Shown here: positions 34,724 to 44,279 of the stretch, in pieces
Layout: every line of letters starts with the position of its first letter
How positions within the stretch are numbered: position 1 is the stretch's first letter
Notes under the pieces: model-generated
What the model was told of the DNA's origin: nothing
The model's database searches: none
Seen by the model: the letters and a program-made list of their open reading frames with translations, nothing else
Assembly (NCBI GenBank): GCA_028282725.1
Contig: JANQHF010000098.1
Coordinates: 1 to 45,418, forward strand
DNA: 45,418 bases
Origin: Saprospiraceae bacterium
GTDB taxonomy: Bacteria > Bacteroidota > Bacteroidia > Chitinophagales > Saprospiraceae
Direction: 5' to 3'
Made by a program: the position numbers and the translations under genes

Positions 34724-37700
34724 ATGGGAAAATTAGCCAGCTTCCTGATCATCATATTTGCTTTTCTCGCATGCCAACCTTTCAAGAATGAGGTTGTACA
34801 GGAAGCAAAAATGGAATCCGGTTTCTTTTATTTAGAAGAGAACGATGAGAGCATCACCGTATTTCGGGAAGGTCAGAAAATCCCTATAGTTACGCACAAT
34901 GTGAAAGAGAATTTCAGACCTTACTTACATCCTGTAAATGCGCCTGGCTTAGATATTTCCCTGACACAATACAGCCCGGATCATCATAAACATCAGACAG
35001 GTTTATACTGGGGATTTACGAGGGTAAACGGAAGTGGCGCTGATGAGGAAACTTTGAAAAAGTGGTTTTACAGAAGAAACAAGACGCCTGAGATACAAGA
35101 TATGATCGGCCGGGATTTTTTTCATTTTCCGGGTGAAACTCATTGGCGAAGGGATACGACGGAGTTGTTGATTGAGGGAGGCGAAGTAATCAAATGGAGA
35201 ACTGTTTACGATATGCTGAATGATGAGGGAAATGCAATTATGCAAGAATCCCAGACCTGGACTTTCACCCAAAAAGACAATAAATACCTGTTGAGTCTTG
35301 ATTGGCAGGGGAAGGCACTGACGGATGTAACAATTAATGAATTTGACTATGGTGGGATGTTCTTAAGAATGCCCTGGCATAAAGATATTGAGGGAGAAGC
35401 AGTCAATGCTGCACGCCAACGCAATCAGCTGGCAGAAGGTCAGCGTGCCATGTGGGTAGATGTGGGAATGGAAATAGAGGGACTGAACGAATGGGGACAC
35501 ATAGCCATATTTGATCATCCCGATAATGATGGTTTTCCAACGACCTGGAGAGTGGATAGGCAACTGGGAGTCGGACCGGTCAGAGCCGGCATGGGAGATT
35601 GGCATATTAAAAAGGGTAATGTGGCAACGTATCGACATCAAATAGTAGCTTATACAGGACAATTCAATGATGTAGAGCTCAATAATCTCTGGGGCGACTT
35701 TGCCGGGGATGATGGAATGTATAATACGGCCTCTTTATGGGGAATTGCCCAAAAAGAAGGGAGAGAAGCTAAATTTTTGACACCTGAAGAAGCTGTACAG
35801 GCAATGACAATTAAAGAGGGTTATGAAGTAAATGTCTATGCTTCTGAACCGATGATCACGCAGCCCATGGCATTTTGCTGGGACGATCAGGGCCGAATGT
35901 GGGTTGCAGAAAACAGGGATTACGAATCCCGCAGAGATGGCTTTTCCAATTCGGGAGACAGCAGAATTTTAATTTTGGAAGATGAGGATGGGGATGGAAT
36001 TGCTGATTCCCGAAAGGTCTTTCTGGAGGGAATTGCCTTCCCGGCTGCGATTGCCGTTGGTCATGGTGGGTTATTCGTTGGTGCCCCTCCGAATTTTCTT
36101 TTTGTGCCCGATGCAGACAAGGATGATAAAGCAGACGAAAATGACATCCGGATATTGCTCACAGGATGGGGTATACGGGACAGACATGAGACGATCAATA
36201 GTCTGCACTGGGGGCCGGATGGATGGTTATATGGTCTTGAAGGTTTTGCTACTCCATCTAGGATCCGGATACCTGAAGATGGTGGGAAGTTGTACAAAAA
36301 GGGAGAACCTTTTCCCGCTGATCTGCTCGAGGAGGATGGGGTGGATATCAACGGCGGAGTCTGGAGATATCATCCTGTAAAAGAAAAATTCGAAGTAGTA
36401 GCTCATGGATTTAGCAATCCGTGGGGAATTGATTACGATAGTAAGGGGCAATTGTTTATTTCCGCATGCGTGATCCCTCATTTGTTTCATGTGATCCCCG
36501 GAGGTATCTATCATCGACAAGGCGGACGCCACTTTAACCCATATGTATACGAAGATATCCAAACGATCGTGGACCATCGTCATCGTTCTGCTCACGGGGG
36601 TGCAAGGATATATCAATCGGACGCCTTTCCCGAAGATCAGTACGGAAAGATCTTTATGGCCAACATCCATGAACATGCGGTTCTTTCCGATGTATTAACA
36701 CAAAAAGGATCGGGATATACGGCCAGCCATGGTGATGACTTTCTATTGGCCAATAATGCTCAATGGATCGGCTTCAGCATGGAAGTAGGTCCTGAAGGAG
36801 GGTTGTACGTTCTGGACTGGCATGATGCGGACATATGTGGAAATGACGTAGTGCACAAAGAAACCGGACGGGTCTTCAGAATCATGCCCGTTGAACCCCA
36901 AGCTCAGGATTGGGAAGGACGATATACTGACCTGAATACGCTAAGTGATCACGCACTTGCGGAACTTCAATTGAGTAAAAGTGATTGGCACGCCCGGAGG
37001 GCTCGTGTTATATTGCAACATCGCGCCACTTCTTCCGGTGTCAGCGATGAAGCAGTCAACAGCTTAAGTGAACTATTGCATTCAAATGAAGATAGTGATT
37101 ATCGCTTGAGAGCATTGTGGTCCCTGCACGTGTCCGGTGCCCTGGACGAAGAGACTTTAATAACTTTTCTTAGGGATAAGGACGAATACATTAGGGCGTG
37201 GACCATCCAATTGATTTGTGAGGACGGACATCCCGGATCAAAGGCAATGACTTCTATTACCAAATTGGCAAGAAGGGAATCTTCTCCTGTAGTGAGAATG
37301 TACCTGGCAGCGGCCCTCCAAAGAGTCAATAATGAATCCGTCTGGCAAATTGCAAATGCCCTGATTCGTAATAAAGAAGATGACAGCGATCCCAATATAC
37401 CGCACATGCTATGGTTCGGAATAGAGCCTTTGGTTGCCCAGAACCCTGAGCATGCGCTGGTCCTCGCTAAGAAATCCAAAATTTCCTCTATATCACAAAA
37501 AATTGCGCGACGATTGATCGATGCAGATCAGATCGATCCATTGATCGCTGCACTGACACAGCCTTCTGACTCCCAGGAAGATTTGATCAGGGGAACGCTC
37601 AAGGGATTGGAGGGTAGAAGTGACCTTGAGGAGCCCGATTCATGGCCAGGTGTTTATACAAGGTTAAAGTCGAACAGAAATTTGAGGGATCTGGCAGATG

Positions 37701-38626
37701 AAATTTCCCGGCAATTCGGCAATGCAGAAGTCTCCAAAGAAATGATTGCCACATTGACCGGCAATGGATCTCACTCTAAGAAAATCAGTGCGATCAAAAA
37801 CCTCGCATCACGCCAAAATAAAGAACTGATCCCGTTATTTCCTTCCCTCTTGAATGAAGATGCTTTAAGATTGGAAGCCATCAGGGCCATTGCTTCATAC
37901 GATGAAGGAAGTCTCGGTCAACTTCTGCTCGACGGTTATTCTGACTTTAACGAAGATGAAAAGAAGGAGATGATGCAAACAATGTCTTCACGTCATGTTT
38001 ATGGCTGGCAGTTGGCAATGGCATTAAAAGAGCGAAAAATGCAGAAAAGAGACATTCCCGCTTATGTGGCTCTGCAATTAAAAAGAGTAGTTGGAAACGG
38101 ATTTGTGGAGATCTGGGGCCCTATTGACGACATTTCAGGAAATGTAGCTGCGGACTACAATAAATATCTAAGATTGATAACAGACGACAACCTCCTATCT
38201 GCTGATGTTCATGAAGGTAGGAAAGTATACCTGCGAACCTGTGGTGCATGTCACAAATTGCATGATGAAGGAGGTCAGGCAGGACCTGAATTGACCGGAT
38301 CCAACAGAACGAACACCACCTATTTATTGAGTAATATTCTTGAGCCCGGTGCTGAGCTGCAGGATGATTATCGAATGCTGGTCATTACAACCAGGGATGG
38401 CCGTACGTACAGCGGCAATGTAGTTGCTGAATCGGACAGGAGTTTGACTCTTCGTACGGTCAACCAGGATGCCGTGACAGTCAATAAATCTGATATTCAG
38501 TCTCAGGAATTAACCGAAAAATCATTGATGCCAATAGGCTTGCTCAACACCTTGACAGATAAGGAAGTCCTCGACTTGTTTGCCTATTTAAAAAAACTTG
38601 ACCCTCCCGGGCAGATTGGGGATTGA
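34724..38626 (+). CDS. Giant lipoprotein: DUF6807 (PmoA-like), PVC-type propeller, HEAT, cytochrome c
   Basis: This 1300-residue envelope protein has lipobox FLAC (C17). Residues 28-345 are a DUF6807/'methane oxygenase PmoA'-like beta domain, recognised by FRPYLHPVNAPGLDISLTQY and DHHKHQTGLYWGFTRVNG. The PVC-type propeller follows (about 355-750), starting at IKEGYEVNVYASEPMITQP with DEDGDGIAD and DADKDDKAD loops, then HEAT helices (about 760-1130). The C-terminal domain is a cytochrome c with heme motif C1173-G-A-C1176-H1177 and probable distal ligand M1269 in KSLMPIG. It probably oxidises a carbohydrate and passes electrons to the heme; the PmoA name does not imply methane oxidation. It looks monocistronic. 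Confidence 0.88.
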   Translation: MGKLASFLIIIFAFLACQPFKNEVVQEAKMESGFFYLEENDESITVFREGQKIPIVTHNVKENFRPYLHPVNAPGLDISLTQYSPDHHKHQTGLYWGFTRVNGSGADEETLKKWFYRRNKTPEIQDMIGRDFFHFPGETHWRRDTTELLIEGGEVIKWRTVYDMLNDEGNAIMQESQTWTFTQKDNKYLLSLDWQGKALTDVTINEFDYGGMFLRMPWHKDIEGEAVNAARQRNQLAEGQRAMWVDVGMEIEGLNEWGHIAIFDHPDNDGFPTTWRVDRQLGVGPVRAGMGDWHIKKGNVATYRHQIVAYTGQFNDVELNNLWGDFAGDDGMYNTASLWGIAQKEGREAKFLTPEEAVQAMTIKEGYEVNVYASEPMITQPMAFCWDDQGRMWVAENRDYESRRDGFSNSGDSRILILEDEDGDGIADSRKVFLEGIAFPAAIAVGHGGLFVGAPPNFLFVPDADKDDKADENDIRILLTGWGIRDRHETINSLHWGPDGWLYGLEGFATPSRIRIPEDGGKLYKKGEPFPADLLEEDGVDINGGVWRYHPVKEKFEVVAHGFSNPWGIDYDSKGQLFISACVIPHLFHVIPGGIYHRQGGRHFNPYVYEDIQTIVDHRHRSAHGGARIYQSDAFPEDQYGKIFMANIHEHAVLSDVLTQKGSGYTASHGDDFLLANNAQWIGFSMEVGPEGGLYVLDWHDADICGNDVVHKETGRVFRIMPVEPQAQDWEGRYTDLNTLSDHALAELQLSKSDWHARRARVILQHRATSSGVSDEAVNSLSELLHSNEDSDYRLRALWSLHVSGALDEETLITFLRDKDEYIRAWTIQLICEDGHPGSKAMTSITKLARRESSPVVRMYLAAALQRVNNESVWQIANALIRNKEDDSDPNIPHMLWFGIEPLVAQNPEHALVLAKKSKISSISQKIARRLIDADQIDPLIAALTQPSDSQEDLIRGTLKGLEGRSDLEEPDSWPGVYTRLKSNRNLRDLADEISRQFGNAEVSKEMIATLTGNGSHSKKISAIKNLASRQNKELIPLFPSLLNEDALRLEAIRAIASYDEGSLGQLLLDGYSDFNEDEKKEMMQTMSSRHVYGWQLAMALKERKMQKRDIPAYVALQLKRVVGNGFVEIWGPIDDISGNVAADYNKYLRLITDDNLLSADVHEGRKVYLRTCGACHKLHDEGGQAGPELTGSNRTNTTYLLSNILEPGAELQDDYRMLVITTRDGRTYSGNVVAESDRSLTLRTVNQDAVTVNKSDIQSQELTEKSLMPIGLLNTLTDKEVLDLFAYLKKLDPPGQIGD

Positions 38627-38788
38627 TTATTTTTTGATACAGTTGGATGATCGGACTTAATTTGTTTCTTTGAGTGAAACGCAATGAAATCGTGAAAGAC
38701 AGGAATAGGGATAGCAGATGTCTACTATTTCTCCTTCTTACACCTTTTCCTTATTTTCAAATTTCCAATACAGACAGGACTGATCTTT

Positions 38789-39634
38789 ATGAAATTCGGC
38801 GTGAGTACGTGGCTATGGACTTCTCCATTCTCAAATGAAACCACTACGTTATTTCCAAAGATCAAAGCTTTGGGATTCACTCATGTGGAAATTCCAATTG
38901 AAGATCCCTTCTTGATTGATGCTGATCTCGTTAAATCTGCCCTGGCGGACAACGACCTGATCCCTATCGCTTGTGGAGCCTTTGGTGCTTCGAGAGATTT
39001 GACACATGAAGATCGGCGAGTGCACCAGGTTTGTTTTGACTACATCCAACAATGTTTTGATCTGTGCAATGCCTGGGACTGTACTTTTCTGGCCGGGCCC
39101 ATGTATTCCGCAGTTGGTAAGGCTCGTCAACTTGCCCCCGAAATTCGTCGAATCGAGTGGGAGCGGGCAGTGCAAAATCTAAATCATGTTTGTGAACTGG
39201 CAGCTCCGCGAGGGTTAGCAATTGCACTGGAACCTTTAAATCGATTTGAATCGGATCTTGTCAATACCTGCCAGGATGTCGTTCGGCTGATCAATGATAT
39301 TAATCATCCTGCTGCTAAAATTTTACTGGATAGTTTTCATATGACAATTGAAGAAAGAAGCCTGGAAGAAGCTATCTTAAATGCGGGAGATAAATTGATA
39401 CACGTGCAAGTATCCGAAAACTATCGGGGTGCTCCCGGGTCGGGACAGACGCGATGGGGCGAAATAAAACGGGGTCTGAAATCTATCGGATATGACGGTG
39501 TTATATCCATTGAAAGCTTTACTCCAGATGTCAAGGAGTTGGCAGGAGCTGTTTGCATCTGGAAGCCCTTTGCAGATAGCCAGGATGAATTTGCAAAACA
39601 GGGAATTGATTTTTTAAATTCTCTTTTTCATTAG
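38789..39634 (+). CDS. Sugar isomerase/epimerase TIM barrel (ketose 3-epimerase-like)
   Basis: This is a 281-residue xylose isomerase-like barrel. By position against D-tagatose/D-psicose 3-epimerases, E148 (IALEPLNRFE), D181 (LLDSFHM) and E242 (ISIESF) match the metal and catalytic acids and R213 the substrate Arg, but the expected metal His appears as Q207 in HVQVSENYRG. The start MKFGVSTWLW is the typical first strand. It heads a four-gene operon with gaps of 19, 11 and 7 bases. It would epimerise a free keto-sugar or act on an inosose-like compound. The fold is certain, the reaction is not. Confidence 0.8.
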   Translation: MKFGVSTWLWTSPFSNETTTLFPKIKALGFTHVEIPIEDPFLIDADLVKSALADNDLIPIACGAFGASRDLTHEDRRVHQVCFDYIQQCFDLCNAWDCTFLAGPMYSAVGKARQLAPEIRRIEWERAVQNLNHVCELAAPRGLAIALEPLNRFESDLVNTCQDVVRLINDINHPAAKILLDSFHMTIEERSLEEAILNAGDKLIHVQVSENYRGAPGSGQTRWGEIKRGLKSIGYDGVISIESFTPDVKELAGAVCIWKPFADSQDEFAKQGIDFLNSLFH

Positions 39635-39653
39635 ATAAAATTGAAATTATAGT

Positions 39654-40775
39654 ATGAGTGACCGGAAGATAAAAATAGCCATTGCAGGACTGGGATTCGG
39701 GGCTGAATTTATTCCCATTTTTCAAAAACATCCCAATGCTGAGATGTATGCCATCTGCCAAAGGACACGGTCCAAACTGGATGAAATTGGCGATGCCTTC
39801 GGTGTGGAAACAAGATTTACGGATTACAACGAGATGCTCGAGGACCCTGAAATCGATGCTGTTCATATCAATACACCGATTCCCAACCACGCCGAGCAAT
39901 CTATTGCAGCCCTGAAAGCGGGTAAACATGTTGCCTGTACGGTGCCCATGGCCACATCCGTGGAAGACTGTCGAAAAATTGTGGAACTGGTACACCAGAC
40001 AGGTTTGACCTACATGATGATGGAAACAGTGATTTATAGCCGGGAATTTCTTTTCGTAAAGGAGATGTATGATAAAGGTGAATTGGGTAGGATCCAATTT
40101 CTAAGGGCTTCTCATCAACAGGAAATGGCTGGCTGGCCGGGATACTGGGAGGGACTTCCCCCGATGTATTATGCCACTCATTGTGTTGGTCCTATTCTGG
40201 CGCTTCCACGGGGAGAAGCCGAATACGTTTCGTGTTTTGGTTCCGGTCGCATTGATGAAAAATTGATCCCGGTCTATGGTTCACCTTTTGCCATCGAATC
40301 ATGTCATTTGAAGTTTCGCAATTCAGATCTTTCTGCTGAATTGACGCGCTCTCTCTTCAATACCGCCAGGCAATACCGTGAAAGCTTTGATGTATATGGC
40401 AGCAAGAAGTCTTTTGAATGGACATTGATCGAACACGAGCCGTGTGTGATCCATACCGGAGAAGTTCCGGAAAGGGTAAACATTCCTGATTATGCTCATC
40501 TTCTTCCGGATGAAATCGCACCATTTACCACAGCTGGGGTGTATGATTCAGATGACAATCAGCACCTTTCATTTATTCAGGGTGCAGGTCACGGAGGTTC
40601 ACACCCACACATGGCACATGAGTTTCTGATGTCCTTAGTAGAAGAAAGAGATCCATATCCCAATGCAGTGCAATCAGCCAACATCACCTGTGTCGGAATC
40701 ATTGCTCACGATTCGGCTATGGAAGGAGGAGTACTCAAAAAGATGCCTGATTTTACGCTTCAGAATGAACACTAG
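39654..40775 (+). CDS. Gfo/Idh/MocA-family protein lacking the usual E-K-P lysine
   Basis: This is a 373-residue cytoplasmic protein. The Rossmann motif is IAIAGLGFGAEF near residues 8-19. The region that normally reads C-E-K-P is ACTVPMATS, so the conserved catalytic Lys is absent, although the later His block is kept (YYATHCVGPILAL near residue 175). HFEWT- and FTTAGVYD-type segments follow in the substrate domain. It may be an oxidoreductase with another acid/base residue, or a lyase/hydratase using NAD as a bound cofactor, as known for some family members. It is the second gene of the operon, between the epimerase and the giant lipoprotein. Confidence 0.85.
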   Translation: MSDRKIKIAIAGLGFGAEFIPIFQKHPNAEMYAICQRTRSKLDEIGDAFGVETRFTDYNEMLEDPEIDAVHINTPIPNHAEQSIAALKAGKHVACTVPMATSVEDCRKIVELVHQTGLTYMMMETVIYSREFLFVKEMYDKGELGRIQFLRASHQQEMAGWPGYWEGLPPMYYATHCVGPILALPRGEAEYVSCFGSGRIDEKLIPVYGSPFAIESCHLKFRNSDLSAELTRSLFNTARQYRESFDVYGSKKSFEWTLIEHEPCVIHTGEVPERVNIPDYAHLLPDEIAPFTTAGVYDSDDNQHLSFIQGAGHGGSHPHMAHEFLMSLVEERDPYPNAVQSANITCVGIIAHDSAMEGGVLKKMPDFTLQNEH

Positions 40776-40786
40776 TAATTCAGGTG

Positions 40787-43700
40787 ATGAGATACTTAAC
40801 TCTTGCTGCTTCGATCATTTTAATTTTGGGTTTCAGTTCATGTTCGAATCACAATGAACGTGTCGCCCCCGGGAAGATGGAAGTTCTCTTTTTAGGTCAT
40901 GACAGCGAGCATCACAATTCCGAAGAATTTCTACCATATCTTTCTGCATCTTTGACACCCCGAGGGATCAACTTTTCCTACACTTCAGATTTGAATGATC
41001 TGAACCGCGAAAACCTGGCTCAATATGATGCCCTCGCCATTTATGCCAATCACGATGAGATCAAACCTTCCCAGGAGAAGGCCCTCCTGCAATTTGTAAA
41101 AAAGGGAGGGGGCCTCATCCCCATACATAGTGCGAGCTACTGCTTCAGGAATTCGGATGAATATGTCAAACTCGTAGGAGGACAATTTGAGTCCCACGAT
41201 ACAGCAACCTTTTCACAAATCGTCGTAAATGATGATCACCCCATTTCCAAGGGGTATATACCTTTCTCCTCCTGGGACGAAACCTATGTCCACACAAATC
41301 ATTCAGGTAAGACCGTCCTGATGGAAAGGGCAGAAGGAGATCATCGCGAACCTTATACCTGGATAAAGGAATATGGCAAAGGGAGAATGTTTTATACGGC
41401 CCTTGGACATGACGAACGAACCTGGACACATCCGGGATTCCATGACCTCATGTATCGGGGAATTACCTGGGCCATAGGGGATGCCAAGAAGAATGCATTG
41501 GATTCACTGTCTTTTCCTGTTCTCGAGTATACACCTGCCAAGATTGCCAACTATGAAAAGCGAGATCCTCCTCCGCAGTTGCAGGCACCCTTGACCCCGG
41601 AAGAATCGATGAAATTGATTCAAGTCCCTCCTGAATTCACATTGGAGTTATTCGCTTCGGAGCCTGATATCGTCAATCCGATTGCCATGAATTGGGATGA
41701 AAAAGGACGTCTTTGGATATTGGAAACTATCGACTATCCCAATGAGATAAACAGGGAAGAAGGAAAGGGAAGAGATCGGATCAAAATTTTGGAAGACACA
41801 GACCAGGACGGCAAGGCGGACAAGTTCACGGTGTTTGCCGAAAATCTGAGTGTGCCGACGAGTCTTGTGTTTTACAAGGCCGGAGTCATCGTTTCCCAGG
41901 CACCTCAATTCCTGTTTTTGAAGGACACTGATGGTGATGATGTCGCAGACGAGAGAAAAGTCATCATGGAAGGGTGGGGTTCTTTTGATACCCACGCTAC
42001 TCCCTCCAACCTTAGATATGGTTTTGATAATCAAATTTGGGGCGTTCTGGGATATTCAGGCTTTGATGGCGAAGTAGGTGGTGAAAGCCATCAATTCTCA
42101 CAAGGCATTTATAGATTTGAACCGGATGGTTCGAAACTGGAATTTATGAGTCGGACGTCCAATAATACATGGGGACTGGGATTTTCCGAAGACATGGATG
42201 TCTTTATTTCTACTGCCAACAATACGCATAGTGGTTATTATGGCATTCCGGATCGTCATATTAGAGGAGTAGATGGCATCCACCTGAAAGGAGTAGCCAA
42301 AATTGATGGACATTATTTGTTTCATCCAATTACGAGAAATTTTCGACAAGTAGATGTTTTTGGTGGATTTACTGCTGCTGCAGGTCATGCTCTCTATACT
42401 GCCAGGAGTTTTCCAAAGGAGTATTGGAACAAGATTGCCTTTGTTTCGGAACCGACTGGTCATCTCTTACATCGTGCCATTCTTGAAAGGGACGGTGCCG
42501 GATTTAAAGAGAAGGATGGGTGGAACATTATGGCCAGTGCGGATGAGTGGGTATCACCCGTAGCAGCTGAGGTAGGTCCGGATGGAGCCCTGTGGGTCCT
42601 GGATTGGTATAACTTCATCATCCAACATAATCCTACACCTCCTGGATTTGAGAATGGTTTGGGCAATGCACACATCAATCCTTTGCGCGATCGTCAACGT
42701 GGTAGAATTTACAGGTTGGTATATAAGGGAGCACCGAAATATGAGCCTATTGAATTGGATGCTTCAGACAATGTACTGCTCCTGGCAAATCTTGATAATG
42801 ATAATTTATTATGGAGAATGCATGCCCAAAGATTGTTGGTTGAAAATGATGATTCTGACGTCATTGAGCAGTTGATTGCAAATGTTATAGACGAATCAGT
42901 CGATGCCCTTGGATTAAACTCAAAAGCTTTGCATTCACTCTGGGCCCTGGATGGCCTGGGTGTCTTTGATGATGGCGATCCCGGAAGGGTTCAAATTGTG
43001 ACAGAATCCCTGGAACATCCGGCAGCAGGGGTAAGGAAAGCGGCTATTGATATCCTAGTAGCTGATGGTCAGGCGCTCGATCATTTGAAGTCGTCCTCAA
43101 TTTTATATGACAAGGACGGACCGACTCGTTTACGAGCCATCAATAAATTGTGGGAACTTCCTGGTTCTGAGGAATTAGCTGCGACAATCGTGGACCTGGC
43201 CAAAGACAAGGATGTACTATCTGACCTGTGGTTGTCCCGGGCCACTTATCTTGCGGCAGTCAAACATAAGGACGTCTTTATCCTGGCTTTACTGAAGGAC
43301 GATCCGAAGGCACTCGATCCGGCCAGGAAGAGAATCAAGGTTCAGGTGGGGGACTTTTCTGTGGATGAAATGGACATTTCGGATTGGGGTGATGTCGAAG
43401 CTCCCAAATGGTTGAATCACACAGGCATAGATGAATTAACCGGTTTTAATGGCATCATGTGGTATCGCAAAAATATTACGCTTTCTCAGGACGATATTAA
43501 AGGTCCTGCTTATATCAATATGTTTGGAGCTTCAAACACGGACATCACTTATGTGAATGGTGTACAAATCGGTAATGGGCAAGGCTGGGATCAAAGAAGA
43601 AAGTATAATTTTTCACCTCGAATACTTAAGGAAGGGAATAACTCCATTGCGGTCAGAATAGAAGGAGAAGGAGGAATGGGCGGTGATCGGGACCTGCTGT

Positions 43701-44272
43701 ACTTACAATTAGGAGATCGACGAGTACCGCTTGCCGGAACCTGGAAGTACAAAGTGGAAAAAGTGATTACTTCAGGTAAGTCCGAGTATGCAGAGGGCGA
43801 TGATGTCATCGGTGTTTTCCTCAAAAATTATGGACCCTATGCCATTCAAAAATCTGAACAATTGGAGCAGTCTGATCTTGTCCTGGATAAGATATTTGTC
43901 ATAAAAACCATCAAGGATCAGATGAAATATGACATCGAGGAAATTTCCGCTGAACCTGGAGATGTTGTGGAGGTTGTATTTATTAACAATGATGCCATGC
44001 AGCATAATTTGTTAGTGATTATGCCAGGCACACTGAGAAAGGTTGGAATGCGTGCCGAACAGTTTGCAAAAACAAAAGAGGCAGCGGAAGCCGAATATAT
44101 CCCCGTCATGGAAGAAATCCTGTTTACAACCCCGCTTCTTAATCCGGGAGAAGAGTACAGGTTGAGATTCAAATTGCCGGATGAAGCTGCAGACTATCCC
44201 TATGTCTGTACATTCCCGGGTCACTGGCAAACCATGAATGGAGTCATAAAAGTGAGAAATCCAACTCAATAG
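40787..44272 (+). CDS. Giant lipoprotein: ThuA, PVC-type propeller, HEAT, jelly roll, azurin-like copper domain
   Basis: This 1161-residue envelope protein starts at the ATG at 40787 (a GTG 3 bases earlier is possible), with AGG just upstream and lipobox FSSC (C19). Domain order: ThuA, residues 30-235 (EVLFLGHDSEHHNSEEF, GGGLIPIHSASYCF, TALGHDERTW); propeller, about 275-650, with DTDQDGKAD and DTDGDDVAD loops; HEAT helices 655-845; jelly roll 850-985 (FNGIMWYRKNITL); and a type I copper domain 1035-1158 with ligands H1073, C1141, H1146 and M1150 (C-x4-H-x3-M). The propeller and HEAT parts are strongly similar to the lipoprotein at 20544, but ThuA is at the other end. Electron transfer from a sugar to copper is inferred. 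Confidence 0.85.
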   Translation: MRYLTLAASIILILGFSSCSNHNERVAPGKMEVLFLGHDSEHHNSEEFLPYLSASLTPRGINFSYTSDLNDLNRENLAQYDALAIYANHDEIKPSQEKALLQFVKKGGGLIPIHSASYCFRNSDEYVKLVGGQFESHDTATFSQIVVNDDHPISKGYIPFSSWDETYVHTNHSGKTVLMERAEGDHREPYTWIKEYGKGRMFYTALGHDERTWTHPGFHDLMYRGITWAIGDAKKNALDSLSFPVLEYTPAKIANYEKRDPPPQLQAPLTPEESMKLIQVPPEFTLELFASEPDIVNPIAMNWDEKGRLWILETIDYPNEINREEGKGRDRIKILEDTDQDGKADKFTVFAENLSVPTSLVFYKAGVIVSQAPQFLFLKDTDGDDVADERKVIMEGWGSFDTHATPSNLRYGFDNQIWGVLGYSGFDGEVGGESHQFSQGIYRFEPDGSKLEFMSRTSNNTWGLGFSEDMDVFISTANNTHSGYYGIPDRHIRGVDGIHLKGVAKIDGHYLFHPITRNFRQVDVFGGFTAAAGHALYTARSFPKEYWNKIAFVSEPTGHLLHRAILERDGAGFKEKDGWNIMASADEWVSPVAAEVGPDGALWVLDWYNFIIQHNPTPPGFENGLGNAHINPLRDRQRGRIYRLVYKGAPKYEPIELDASDNVLLLANLDNDNLLWRMHAQRLLVENDDSDVIEQLIANVIDESVDALGLNSKALHSLWALDGLGVFDDGDPGRVQIVTESLEHPAAGVRKAAIDILVADGQALDHLKSSSILYDKDGPTRLRAINKLWELPGSEELAATIVDLAKDKDVLSDLWLSRATYLAAVKHKDVFILALLKDDPKALDPARKRIKVQVGDFSVDEMDISDWGDVEAPKWLNHTGIDELTGFNGIMWYRKNITLSQDDIKGPAYINMFGASNTDITYVNGVQIGNGQGWDQRRKYNFSPRILKEGNNSIAVRIEGEGGMGGDRDLLYLQLGDRRVPLAGTWKYKVEKVITSGKSEYAEGDDVIGVFLKNYGPYAIQKSEQLEQSDLVLDKIFVIKTIKDQMKYDIEEISAEPGDVVEVVFINNDAMQHNLLVIMPGTLRKVGMRAEQFAKTKEAAEAEYIPVMEEILFTTPLLNPGEEYRLRFKLPDEAADYPYVCTFPGHWQTMNGVIKVRNPTQ

Positions 44273-44279
44273 GTGAATT

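Noticed and set aside
36227-36676. 149-residue minus-strand open frame
   Set aside because: Antisense to the propeller domain of the cytochrome-containing lipoprotein; no family resemblance.
34724-38626. Methane monooxygenase subunit, from the PmoA label of the N-terminal domain
   Set aside because: The DUF6807 'PmoA-like' name does not imply particulate methane monooxygenase: there are no membrane helices and no PmoB/PmoC neighbours.
39531-40097. 188-residue open frame on the minus strand
   Set aside because: It lies fully inside the well-supported epimerase and Gfo/Idh/MocA genes on the other strand, has low-complexity His/Cys-rich sequence and no recognisable motif.
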